From: Cellvibrio sp. KY-YJ-3
GTDB lineage: Bacteria > Pseudomonadota > Gammaproteobacteria > Pseudomonadales > Cellvibrionaceae
DNA: 64,000 nucleotides
Direction of reading: 5' to 3'
NCBI RefSeq assembly: GCF_008806955.1
Contig: NZ_CP031727.1
Location: 4,106,001 to 4,170,000 of the forward strand
The notes beneath the pieces were generated by a model that made no database searches, had not been told where the DNA came from, and saw only the letters and a list, made by a program, of their open reading frames with translations. Both the position numbers and the translations under genes were made by a program. Of the stretch, positions 36,843-45,891 are shown one piece after another (position 1 is the stretch's first letter; each line of letters begins with the position of its first letter).

Positions 36843-39548
36843 TTAGTATTTATAGCTTAAACCCAGCATGTAGGTAGCTTCACCTTCAAATGACCACGCA
36901 GGGAAACCTTCCAGCAATGGCGCCTTCATACCATATTCTGCAGTGTAGGCTTCGGCTGCACCGTACTGGATATCGTCTTCTTTCAGTACGTTGGTCGCTT
37001 CAAGAGACAAACTCAAACTATCGGTAATGTTCCAACCAAAACTCAAATCCAATGAACCGTAGTCATCATGCATGCGGTTACCGTAATAACCAGTTTCACG
37101 AATCATGTACTCGGAACGCCAGTTGTAGGCCGCACGCGCAGAGTAAACATCATTTTCCCAGTAACCCACCAGGTTCAAACTGTCGTTTGAAGATTCGGTA
37201 AACACACCGATACGGTCCGCATAACTTTCAGCCGGCGCATTGCCGTTGGTATAGGTGTAGTTCAGAACAACACCAAAACCGTTGTCGAATGCGTGGTTCA
37301 ATTGCAACTCGATACCATCAATCTCGCCGCCACCGGAGTTTTTCAGGGTGTTGACTTCCCAATTATCCATACCAGTATCAGGGCTTACCAAACCGATTGA
37401 TTGATTGATTTGAATTTCATTAGTAACAAAGTTGTTCACTGATTTCACAAAATAAGCAGCAGAGAACATGTTTCCATCGCCGTAGTAGTATTCGATACCT
37501 ACGTCAGCTTGTGAGGCCTTCATGGGTTTCAGACCCACATTACCAATGGTTAAGCGCTCGTTACCTTGCACGGTATCCTGATAACCAGCTTGGGTAGCAG
37601 CGGTGAACATATCGTTGTAGTTCGCGCGGCTAATGGCTTGCGATGCAGTGGTACGCAATACCAAATCATCCGTCAAATCAAAAGATACGTTCAAGCTTGG
37701 CAATACATCATCATACTTTTCAGTCGTTGACGACAAACTGTTGCTGTAGAAAGCATTTTGCGCCAAGTCGCCCGCTGCTAACGGCGTGCCGTCAATTGCG
37801 TATGACTTGCCAGTCACTTCAGTGCTTACATAACGAAGACCAAAGTTACCTTTTACGCCATCCGCTTCAAAGGTGAACATACCGTAGAGCGCATCGTTTT
37901 GTTCATTCAGCGCAGCATAACCGGAGCGCTCTTGTTTCCAGCCAGTTACATCAGCCAGAGTTGCGTCGATCATTGCACTCAGCACGGGTTTTGGTGCTTT
38001 GAAACCATGAGAACCCACTTCGAAGGTGCCACTGTAGAATTGTGAAGTGGGGCGCTGAGTTTGAGTGCCAATTACCGCTTGATCAGACGACTTCTCTACA
38101 TCGTGATCAGTAGTGCGGATACCGGTTTTGAATGATTTGATCGCGCCCAGATCCAGATCAAATTCAACATCGATCTGACCATAGACTTCTTCATCCGAGT
38201 TCGGACCTCTTTTTACCGCCCAGGATTCTGCAGCCGATTGCGCGCGGTAGTTGTCCAGCGTCATATTCAAATCAGACGTGGCGTTGATTTTAATTTGCTT
38301 GCCAGTGGCATCAACACTGCCCGCCCACAACGCCATGTTGTAATCACCCAAGCTGGCAAAGTGAGAGAAGTTGGTAGTAATGTTAGTACCACCTTCCGCT
38401 TTAGTGCCGCCTACGCGACCAGTTACTGTGTAATTATCACCTTCATATTTCACATCAAAGTCGTAGGTGTCAGATGACATCTCAGCAACACGACCCCAGG
38501 TTTGGTTGAAGGTTTCAGTGCCCAGTGCGCCACTCGCCCAACCCGCAGTCAAGTTACCGCGAATAGGTTGCTTGACAGTGCTTTTCACACACAGACCTGC
38601 AGCATTGGTTTGCTCACACACGTAGTTGGTATTGCCGGCTGATTTATCCAAGCCAGTAAACAAATAAGTACTGGTATTGGTGTTGTTGGCTTTCAAATCC
38701 AACGACAGAACATGTAAACCAAAACTCAAGTTGTCAGTGGGTGCCGCTTGCAAGGTCAAATCCAATGCGCTGCGCTCACGCTCCTGAATAAAGGTGGTTG
38801 GTGATACATCATCCCACCAGCGGTAATCTGACTCGGTGCCGCGACGAACGTAATCAAAATCTTCTGCGGCAGCAGCAACCAATACACCAAAGGTTTCGGA
38901 ATCATTTTTCCAGCTGTACAAGCCAGACAATTCGGGAGAAACATCATCACTGATAGTACCGGTACGCGCTTTCGCACCTACGTGTACAGTGTTGGCTTCC
39001 ATATCAAGTGGTTTGCGGGTTTTTACAATAACAGTACCGCCGATACCACCTTCATTTAAGTCAGCTTGTGAGGACTTATAAACTTCCATGCCGCCGATTA
39101 ATTGTGAGGGCAACAAGGAGTAGTTGAAACTGCGATCAATCGCCTGTTGGTCATACCAGCCGGTTGATGCAACATTTTGACCATTCAATTGGGTCAATGT
39201 CATTTGGGGCGCGGCACCACGAATCGATACCGAAGCGCCTTGACCAAACGCGCGACCTACAGTCACACCGGGAACGCGGCCCAGAGATTCGCCTACGTCA
39301 GAATCGGGGAACTTACCCACATCTTCTGCCGATACTGCATCAACCACTGCAGTTGAGTTGCGCTTGATATCCACGGCATTTTTCAACGCGCCGCGAATAC
39401 CGGTCACCATTACTTCTTCTACCTGATCAGCAGAGTCTTGTGCAAAAGCGACACTTGGAACCCCCATCATCGCAACGGCTGCAACAGAACCGAGCATGAT
39501 TGCACTTTTGTTGGCTAGCTTGATCGCGTCACTTAACTTATTACGCAT
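36843..39548 (-). CDS. TonB-dependent receptor, probable chitooligosaccharide/GlcNAc transporter
   Basis: Outer-membrane receptor driven by TonB/ExbBD. 901 residues from ATG 39548 (GGGAG upstream); the frame is open further upstream but those codons fall in the promoter. A signal peptide ends near AFA-QDSA, followed by the TonB-box-like VEEVMVTGIRGALKNA and the plug domain with KFPDSDVGESLGRVPGV and the ADLNEGGIGGTV block. The rest is a 22-strand type barrel ending in ...LGLSYKY. This is the TIGR01782-like class found in polysaccharide users. Two LacI-type operators sit in its promoter, so it shares regulation with the nag operon; GlcNAc oligomers as cargo is inference. Confidence 0.92.
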   Translation of the reverse strand: MRNKLSDAIKLANKSAIMLGSVAAVAMMGVPSVAFAQDSADQVEEVMVTGIRGALKNAVDIKRNSTAVVDAVSAEDVGKFPDSDVGESLGRVPGVTVGRAFGQGASVSIRGAAPQMTLTQLNGQNVASTGWYDQQAIDRSFNYSLLPSQLIGGMEVYKSSQADLNEGGIGGTVIVKTRKPLDMEANTVHVGAKARTGTISDDVSPELSGLYSWKNDSETFGVLVAAAAEDFDYVRRGTESDYRWWDDVSPTTFIQERERSALDLTLQAAPTDNLSFGLHVLSLDLKANNTNTSTYLFTGLDKSAGNTNYVCEQTNAAGLCVKSTVKQPIRGNLTAGWASGALGTETFNQTWGRVAEMSSDTYDFDVKYEGDNYTVTGRVGGTKAEGGTNITTNFSHFASLGDYNMALWAGSVDATGKQIKINATSDLNMTLDNYRAQSAAESWAVKRGPNSDEEVYGQIDVEFDLDLGAIKSFKTGIRTTDHDVEKSSDQAVIGTQTQRPTSQFYSGTFEVGSHGFKAPKPVLSAMIDATLADVTGWKQERSGYAALNEQNDALYGMFTFEADGVKGNFGLRYVSTEVTGKSYAIDGTPLAAGDLAQNAFYSNSLSSTTEKYDDVLPSLNVSFDLTDDLVLRTTASQAISRANYNDMFTAATQAGYQDTVQGNERLTIGNVGLKPMKASQADVGIEYYYGDGNMFSAAYFVKSVNNFVTNEIQINQSIGLVSPDTGMDNWEVNTLKNSGGGEIDGIELQLNHAFDNGFGVVLNYTYTNGNAPAESYADRIGVFTESSNDSLNLVGYWENDVYSARAAYNWRSEYMIRETGYYGNRMHDDYGSLDLSFGWNITDSLSLSLEATNVLKEDDIQYGAAEAYTAEYGMKAPLLEGFPAWSFEGEATYMLGLSYKY

Positions 39549-39621
39549 GGTTAATCTCCCGAGATTGGTACTTTTATGTGTATTGATAACGATTAAACCT
39601 TTTCGAAAATCGCCGCCCCAA

Positions 39622-39633
39622 GACAACGTTGTC
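39622..39633. promoter_or_regulatory. LacI-type operator O2 at the receptor promoter
   Basis: GACAACGTTGTC, identical to the other two sites, located just downstream of the predicted transcription start (about +4 to +15). Centre-to-centre distance to the upstream copy is 36 bases. Confidence 0.8.
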
Positions 39634-39642
39634 GATGAATTA

Positions 39643-39671
39643 ACACTATCCAGACCGGACAACGTTGTCAA
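39643..39671 (-). promoter_or_regulatory. Promoter of the TonB-dependent receptor gene
   Basis: Minus strand: perfect -35 TTGACA (39666-39671), a 17-base spacer and a weak -10 TAGTGT (39643-39648). Same layout as the nag operon promoter, with the operator over the -35. Confidence 0.65.
39658..39669. promoter_or_regulatory. LacI-type operator O1 at the receptor promoter
   Basis: GACAACGTTGTC overlapping the -35 hexamer and spacer of the receptor promoter. From here to 39844 the intergenic region is AT-rich with nothing recognised. Confidence 0.82.
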
Positions 39672-39844
39672 CAACTTTGTAAATACGCGTAAACGAAAGT
39701 AAATCAATGGCTGCTGTGGAGTTTTAGAAGAAATCTATTACAAATCAAATGATTAGATTATTTATGTGCCAAACACCGCAAAAAAATTATTTTTGTTGTT
39801 ACCGAAAAAACATTACGAAAATACACACATGAATTTCCAGGCAT

Positions 39845-39874
39845 AAAAAAAGCCGCAAAAAAGCGGCTTTTTTC
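39845..39874 (-). terminator. Intrinsic terminator after the DUF3014 gene
   Basis: Stem AAAAAGCCGC with GCGGCTTTTT around an A-rich loop, with T-runs in both directions, about 40 bases past the stop at 39912. Confidence 0.85.
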
Positions 39875-39911
39875 AGGCTTTAACGCCCGCCTACTTACGC
39901 ACAACAATAAC

Positions 39912-40763
39912 TCACTGGGTGATAAGGCGTGCACGCAATTGGCGCAAACTTGCCTTCACGCTGCGCGCATTTTCGGGGCCCATGCGCAGCATTAATTTGT
40001 GGGTTTGTGGTAATTGTTCCAGTGCCGGGTCAGCGTATTGATAAAACACTTTTGGACGAACTAACAATAAGTCGCCTTGATGATCTGGCGCCGCCAAGAT
40101 GTTATCAATCGCTGCAATCAGCACGCTGTGGAAATTCGGTTTTTTCAAACCTAATTCGCGAAAGGCTTCTTCGAGTAAAGGATAAAAACGACGGTACACG
40201 GCAATCGCTGCATCGCTATCAATTAACGCCAAGGTAGTGACATAGGTTTCATAACGCTGGTAATTGTTGGTGGATACGCGCTCCTGCTCAACCGCTTCGC
40301 CTTCAATCATCACGGTAAAACTATCCACAATAAATGGTGGCGGTGGTGATATGACCGGGCGGTATTCGTGAATGACTTTACCCTCGGAAAGATTGTTCAC
40401 AGCCAATACAAATTTACGAATCAATTCCTGCGGCACCAGTAATTCAATGAGCCCTTCGCCACGCAATTGCATTAACGCCGCCAATACACTGCTGTCACTC
40501 TCGCCGAGTGCTGGTAGCGGCTCAACTTCAATTACTTGGGCCGGTGGTTGATATTCTTCGATGGGCGCCTGTTCCGCCGGAACGCTACTGGCAGTAACAG
40601 CCGTTGGGGTGGTAGCGCCAGGCGTTACCTGCGTAGGGGTAATTGCAGGGCCATCATCGCGCAGGAACATAAAGGCAAGGCCCAGCGCAATCAAGGCAAT
40701 GACTACGGTAACAATCATGGCAGTAGACGAAGATTTGGGACGGGGCTGGTAATCATCACTCAT
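39912..40763 (-). CDS. DUF3014 family membrane-anchored protein
   Basis: 283 residues. A short basic N-terminus, one membrane helix (about 16-36, STAMIVTVVIALIALGLAF region), a Pro/Thr/Ala-rich linker to about 95, then a conserved domain with QELIRKFVLAVNNLSEGK, YRRFYPLLEEAFRELG and VLIAAIDNILAAP. This matches DUF3014, of unknown function; the folded part should be periplasmic. ATG 40763 with AAGGG upstream. Single gene; divergent from cti. Confidence 0.82.
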   Translation of the reverse strand: MSDDYQPRPKSSSTAMIVTVVIALIALGLAFMFLRDDGPAITPTQVTPGATTPTAVTASSVPAEQAPIEEYQPPAQVIEVEPLPALGESDSSVLAALMQLRGEGLIELLVPQELIRKFVLAVNNLSEGKVIHEYRPVISPPPPFIVDSFTVMIEGEAVEQERVSTNNYQRYETYVTTLALIDSDAAIAVYRRFYPLLEEAFRELGLKKPNFHSVLIAAIDNILAAPDHQGDLLLVRPKVFYQYADPALEQLPQTHKLMLRMGPENARSVKASLRQLRARLITQ

Positions 40764-40944
40764 GGCAAACCCTTTTGTTGGTGACTTGTTGGTAATGGTG
40801 GATAACACGAATTAATGGGCGATTATGGCGTAATACCTATAGGCCTGACAGCCTCCTTGATGCAGGGTTCCCAACTTTTACTGACAACCGCTAGACTGAC
40901 GGCTATTTCTGGCCTGTTCAGCGTTGAAGATTTTAAGGATTTCT

Positions 40945-43278
40945 ATGAGTCGCCTTGCTCTTTTTGCTCTTTTTTTAACCCTGTTAGGCTGTGTCAGTAT
41001 CGGGGGTTCCCAGTGGGATCAACGCTACGGCAAAGCCGTTCCGCGTGAGCTTTCCTCCGACCCACAACTGGCGACTCACACTTATTATGGCGATACCAAA
41101 ACCATCATCGAACAGCGCTGCGTGGTGTGCCACGGTTGTTACGACTCGCCCTGCCAACTCAAACTTGAATCCTATGAAGGACTATTGCGCGGCGCCAACC
41201 CCGCCAAAGTTTATGATGGTACTCGCCTGCTGGGCGCCAGCCTGACCCGCTTGTTTGAGGATGCCCAGTCCACGGCTGAGTGGCGCAGCAAAGGTTTTCA
41301 CCCGGTAATCAACGAGCGCGGCAACAGCGCAAGCGCCAATATCGATGCAAGTGTGACGGCCCAGCTGCTGCAGTTAAAACAAGACAATCCACTGCCAGAA
41401 GATGCCCTGCTCTCGGATGCGTTCAATCTGGACATTAATAGCCCCCAGTACTGCGCCAGCATTGAAAACCTGTATAGCTATACCGCCAAGAACCCATTAT
41501 TGGGTATGCCCTATGGCCTGCCGGGGCTGAATGAACAAGAGCATAAGGTCACCATGGAGTGGCTTAAACAGGGAGCGGCGATGGGCAAAGCACCAGTGCT
41601 CCCGGAAAAAATTTACACTGAAGTCGCACGCTGGGAAGCCTTTTTAAATGGCAACACACTCAAAGCACAGTTGATCAACCGCTACATTTATGAACACCTG
41701 TTTTTGGCGCAGATCGATTTTGCCGCCGCGCCCGGTGTGTATTTCCGCCTGGTGCGCTCCAGCACGCCACCGGGCGAACCTATAAGCCGTATCAGCACCG
41801 CACGCCCATTTGATGACCCGGGCGTGAGCCGGGTTTACTACCGCCTCTGGCAAGATCCCTCCAGTGTCGTCGCCAAAAACCATATGCCCTATCGCCTGGA
41901 CGCGGCGCGAGCGCAGCAATGGCAAGAACTGTTTTATACCCCCGCCTATCCAGTCAGCCACCTGCCTGACTACAACAGTGCAACAGCCTCCAACCCATTC
42001 ATCACCTTTGCACAACTGCCAATTAATGCGCGCTATCGTTTTATGCTCAATGAAGCGCAGTTCACTATTATGAATTTCATCAAAGGCCCGGTGTGCCGCG
42101 GGCAGGTGGCACTCAATGTGATTCAGGATCACTTCTGGGTATTTTTCTATTCACCCGAATCACAAGCCACCGATGAGGATGCACGTTTTCTGGCGGAAAA
42201 TAGCAAACACCTGCAATTGCCAGCGGGTGCGGGTAATACCCTGTTGCCGCTCACTAACTGGATTAAGTATTCAGAGCTGCAAAAAGAGTATCTGGCGGCT
42301 AAAGCCAATTTTGTGAAAGAAAAAATCGCCGCTAATGGCGGGCTGGAAATGCACAGTATTTGGGATGGCGATAAAGGCAATAATAACAACGCCGCGCTCA
42401 CCATTTTTCGCCACGCCGACAGCGCCAGTGTGCACAAAGGCATGATTGGCCAATCGCCCAAAACTGCCTGGGTGATTGGCTACCCGCTGCTGGAGCGGAT
42501 TCACTATTTATTGGTGGCGGGTTTTGATGTGTACGGCAATGTCTCCCATCAACTGTTGAGCCGGCTCTACATGGATTTTTTGCGCATTGAAGGCGAGATG
42601 AATTTTGTTGAATTATTGCCTCGGGAGACGCAGCAAACCACTTTGCAGTATTGGTATCGCGATGCGGAAGCAAACCTGCAAACCTATATTGATCTCTACT
42701 TGAAGCAGGTAGATATCACCAATAAGATTCACTACCAGAGCGACGCCCATCAGGAAGAGCTCTACCTCAAGTTGAAACGACATCTGGGCAAAGCGGGCCA
42801 GTCGCCGCATAACCTCAACACCGCCAAATTGCCAGCGCACAAACTGGCGCTCTATCAGGAGTTGCAAAATACCAGCGGTAAGGCCATCAGTTTTTTGCCG
42901 CAAACCACACTCATCGAATTGCGCGGTGTGGGCTTATTTAGCCTGATTCACAACAGTGCTTACTCTAATTTATCGTCACTCTTTGGCGAGGACAAACGGC
43001 GTATTCCCGGCGAAGACAACCTCACCCTTGCACGCGGGGTAATCGGCGCCTACCCCAACAGTTTTATGCGCATAGAACCTCATGAATTGGACGAGTTTAT
43101 CGCCCAGCTGCAGCAATTGGGCTCGGAGCAGGACTACCGCAACTTCAAGGCTCGTTTTGGAATCCGGCGCACTCACCCCGACTTCTGGGCATTTAGCGAT
43201 AGGGTTCATCAACTCTATAAAATCGCTGCACCGGAAGAAGCCGCATTGCTGGACTACAATCGGCTGGAAAATCGTTAA
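40945..43278 (+). CDS. cti: Fatty acid cis/trans isomerase
   Basis: Periplasmic haem enzyme converting cis to trans unsaturated fatty acids in membrane lipids, a rapid response to solvent or heat stress. 777 residues from ATG 40945 (AAGGA upstream). The signal sequence ends in a lipobox-like LLGC (Cys16), so it may be lipid-anchored. The single c-type haem site CVVCH (Cys59-His63) lies just after. Family length and the SMDFLRIEGEMNF-type C-terminal region (here MDFLRIEGEMNFVELLP) agree with Pseudomonas Cti. Confidence 0.92.
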   Translation: MSRLALFALFLTLLGCVSIGGSQWDQRYGKAVPRELSSDPQLATHTYYGDTKTIIEQRCVVCHGCYDSPCQLKLESYEGLLRGANPAKVYDGTRLLGASLTRLFEDAQSTAEWRSKGFHPVINERGNSASANIDASVTAQLLQLKQDNPLPEDALLSDAFNLDINSPQYCASIENLYSYTAKNPLLGMPYGLPGLNEQEHKVTMEWLKQGAAMGKAPVLPEKIYTEVARWEAFLNGNTLKAQLINRYIYEHLFLAQIDFAAAPGVYFRLVRSSTPPGEPISRISTARPFDDPGVSRVYYRLWQDPSSVVAKNHMPYRLDAARAQQWQELFYTPAYPVSHLPDYNSATASNPFITFAQLPINARYRFMLNEAQFTIMNFIKGPVCRGQVALNVIQDHFWVFFYSPESQATDEDARFLAENSKHLQLPAGAGNTLLPLTNWIKYSELQKEYLAAKANFVKEKIAANGGLEMHSIWDGDKGNNNNAALTIFRHADSASVHKGMIGQSPKTAWVIGYPLLERIHYLLVAGFDVYGNVSHQLLSRLYMDFLRIEGEMNFVELLPRETQQTTLQYWYRDAEANLQTYIDLYLKQVDITNKIHYQSDAHQEELYLKLKRHLGKAGQSPHNLNTAKLPAHKLALYQELQNTSGKAISFLPQTTLIELRGVGLFSLIHNSAYSNLSSLFGEDKRRIPGEDNLTLARGVIGAYPNSFMRIEPHELDEFIAQLQQLGSEQDYRNFKARFGIRRTHPDFWAFSDRVHQLYKIAAPEEAALLDYNRLENR

Positions 43279-43363
43279 TAAAAGTTTCACAAAGAAATGT
43301 TAACGATTTGCGCAAAAACGGCACCGTAAATTGCGGCACAGGGGTAAATGAAGTATTCTTTCT

Positions 43364-43382
43364 AATAATCAATCTCATTTAC
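43364..43382. promoter_or_regulatory. Candidate Fur box upstream of feoA
   Basis: AATAATCAATCTCATTTAC matches the 19-base Fur consensus at about 12 positions, 20 bases before the feoA start. Iron repression of feo is well known; the match alone is moderate. Confidence 0.4.
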
Positions 43383-43401
43383 ATTCAAGACGACATTATC
43401 T

Positions 43402-43701
43402 ATGAATACTGCTGTGCTTGCTGACTCCCTCTCCCCCGTGCTGCGCCTTGATCAATGTCGCAAAGGCGCGACCGTGCGGGTGACGACCCTGATTGAACAA
43501 CCGCTGTTTGGTGCGCAAGACGAACGCGTCAGCCTGCGTTTGAAAGAACTGGGGTTTTTACCCGGCGCATTGCTCAAAGTGATCGGCTTTGGCTTGATGG
43601 GCTCAGACCCCATGGCAGTGCAAGTCAACGGTACCAAATTCGCGTTGCGTCGCGCTGAAGCCGCCAAAATCTGTGTGGAACCTGCATCCACTCACCCCTA
43701 A
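43402..43701 (+). CDS. feoA: Ferrous iron transport protein FeoA
   Basis: Small SH3-like protein that assists FeoB. 99 residues, slightly longer than usual. The FeoA pattern is RLKELGFLPGALLKVIGFG then DPMAVQVNGTKFALRRAEAAKI. It is 23 bases before feoB and forms the feo operon with the small Cys-rich protein. Confidence 0.93.
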   Translation: MNTAVLADSLSPVLRLDQCRKGATVRVTTLIEQPLFGAQDERVSLRLKELGFLPGALLKVIGFGLMGSDPMAVQVNGTKFALRRAEAAKICVEPASTHP

Positions 43702-43724
43702 TCAGGCCTCTATCAGGTAGCTCT

Positions 43725-45581
43725 ATGTCCTCCCCTATTCGCTTTGCGCTGATTGGCAACCCCAATTGCGGCAAAACCTCGCTGTTTAATCGCTTGACCG
43801 GCGCCCGCGCCAAAGTGGCCAACTACCCCGGCGTTACCGTTGAGCGCCGCTCGGGCATAGTGACCGGTTTAACGAAACCCGCCGAATTGCTCGACTTACC
43901 CGGCACCTACAGCCTATTTGTGACATCGCCCGATGAGCAAGTAGCCCGCGATGTGATTCTGGGCAAACTGGCCGGTGAACGCCGCCCGGATTTACTTATC
44001 GCTGTCGTCGACGCCTGCAACCTGCGCCTGGGCTTACGGTTGGTGATGGAGCTGAAAACCCTCAATCGCCCGATGGTGCTGGCACTCAACCAAATGGATG
44101 AAGCCAAACGTCGCGGCATCAGTATTGATACAGCAGCGCTCTCGCACGCGATTGGTATGCCTATTATCGAAACCGTCGCGGTGAATAGCCAGGGTGTGAA
44201 CGAGTTGCGCGCACTCTTGGATGGCTATGCACAACAGCCACCACTGGCCGCTGGCGAGCAGAGTTTGACCCTGAGCGACCGTCAGGAATCGGTAGAAGCG
44301 CTCTATGCCGAAATCGAGAGTTTGATACGCCAATACGTCATCGCCCCCGCGCACCTGCCGCGCTGGCAAGATCGTCTGGATGCCTTGGTAATGCACCCGC
44401 TGCTCGGTTTAGTGGTGCTATTCAGTATTTTGTTGGTGATCTTCCAAGCGGTATTTGCCTGGGCATCACCGGCGGTGGATTTAATTGATGCGGGTTTTAG
44501 TGGGCTTGGAGAGTTAGTCGGCACGCTATTGCCCGACGGCATTCTGAAAGACTTTATCGTAGAGGGATTGATTGCCGGCGTGGGCGGTGTGCTGGTATTC
44601 CTGCCGCAAATTATCATCCTGTTCTTTTTTATCCTGGTACTCGAAGACACTGGCTACCTCACCCGCGCCGCGTTCTTGCTGGATCGCCCCATGCGCGGGC
44701 TGGGCTTGTCCGGCCGCTCGTTTATCCCACTGCTGTCGAGCTTCGCCTGCGCTGTTCCCGGCATTATGGCGACACGCACTATCTCCGACCCACGCGAGCG
44801 GTTTATCACCATCATGGTCGCGCCACTCATGACTTGCTCGGCGCGCCTCCCGGTGTATGCGCTAATTATTGCGGCGTTTATTCCCGAACAAACCGTGTGG
44901 GGCTTTTTTAACCTGCAGGGTTTAACCCTCTTTGCCCTCTATTTCGCCGGTGTCGCCAGCGCCGCACTGATCGCCTGGATCATGCGCCGCCGCAGTGGCC
45001 GCGAAGAATTTCCACTGCTGCTCGAGTTGCCCACCTACCGCTGGCCCATGGCCTATCACCTGTTGATGGGTTTGCGTGAACGCGCGTGGATTTTTATCCG
45101 CCGTGTGGGCACCATTATTCTCGCCCTCTCGATTGTGCTCTGGTTTTTAGCGACATTCCCCGGCGCCCCGGAAAACGCCACTATGCCTGCTATCGACTAC
45201 AGCTTCGCCGGTCAACTCGGCCACTTTATGCAGCCGCTGTTTGCCCCACTGGGTTTTAATTGGCAGATGTGTATTGCACTCATCCCCGCCATGGGCGCAC
45301 GCGAAGTTGCCGTAAGTGCGTTAGCAACGGTTTATGCTGTAGGTGAAGAATCGATTGATGTTGCACTTGGCTCTGCACTCGCTGCAAGCTGGTCACTGCC
45401 GGTGGCCTACGCCTACCTCGCCTGGTTTGTGTATGCACCACAATGCATATCCACCATCGCCGTGGTAAAACGCGAAACCAACTCCGCCAAAGCGACGACT
45501 TTTTTCACCGTTTATTTATTTGCATTAGCTTACTTTGCCGCCTGGGCGACCTACCAAATCGCCAGCGCAATTGTGGGTTAA
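43725..45581 (+). CDS. feoB: Ferrous iron transporter FeoB
   Basis: Inner-membrane Fe(II) importer with an N-terminal G domain. 618 residues, shorter than the ~770-residue E. coli protein. G1 is GNPNCGKTSLFN (about 10-21), G3 DLPGTYSL, G4 NQMD. Gate motifs follow: SFACAVPGIMATRTI and MTCSARLPVYALII (first Gate, with the conserved Cys) and IPAMGAREVAVSAL (second). The shortening looks to be in the linker and the C-terminal part, and the transport core is intact. Confidence 0.96.
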   Translation: MSSPIRFALIGNPNCGKTSLFNRLTGARAKVANYPGVTVERRSGIVTGLTKPAELLDLPGTYSLFVTSPDEQVARDVILGKLAGERRPDLLIAVVDACNLRLGLRLVMELKTLNRPMVLALNQMDEAKRRGISIDTAALSHAIGMPIIETVAVNSQGVNELRALLDGYAQQPPLAAGEQSLTLSDRQESVEALYAEIESLIRQYVIAPAHLPRWQDRLDALVMHPLLGLVVLFSILLVIFQAVFAWASPAVDLIDAGFSGLGELVGTLLPDGILKDFIVEGLIAGVGGVLVFLPQIIILFFFILVLEDTGYLTRAAFLLDRPMRGLGLSGRSFIPLLSSFACAVPGIMATRTISDPRERFITIMVAPLMTCSARLPVYALIIAAFIPEQTVWGFFNLQGLTLFALYFAGVASAALIAWIMRRRSGREEFPLLLELPTYRWPMAYHLLMGLRERAWIFIRRVGTIILALSIVLWFLATFPGAPENATMPAIDYSFAGQLGHFMQPLFAPLGFNWQMCIALIPAMGAREVAVSALATVYAVGEESIDVALGSALAASWSLPVAYAYLAWFVYAPQCISTIAVVKRETNSAKATTFFTVYLFALAYFAAWATYQIASAIVG

Positions 45582-45602
45582 TCAACGAAGGGGGGAATAA
45601 CT

Positions 45603-45788
45603 ATGTGGCAAGACATTCCGTGGCAAGAACTGATTGTTGGTATTTGTGTTCTGGCGGCGGTGATTTTTTTAGTGCGCCGCTGGCTGTTCCCCTCCGCCAA
45701 AAAATCCGCCGCCTGCGGTGGATGTGGCGGGTGCGATAAAACCAGCGACGCCAGCTGCAGCAATCCCACCGAAAAAACACAACATTGA
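45603..45788 (+). CDS. FeoB-associated Cys-rich membrane protein
   Basis: 61 residues: one membrane helix (about 9-26) followed by a cysteine cluster CGGCGGCDK and a further Cys. This is the form of small proteins found directly after feoB in many bacteria, sometimes in place of FeoC. It starts 21 bases after feoB with GGGGG upstream. A role in feo function or metal sensing is inferred from position only. Confidence 0.8.
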   Translation: MWQDIPWQELIVGICVLAAVIFLVRRWLFPSAKKSAACGGCGGCDKTSDASCSNPTEKTQH

Positions 45789-45891
45789 ACGTAGGGGCGC
45801 GATTTATCGCGCCCTTTGATGTGCCCTCCCCCATATCCCACCTCGATCCTGAATCAATCCAACGTGGGCGCAATCATTCAAAAGGTAAAAT

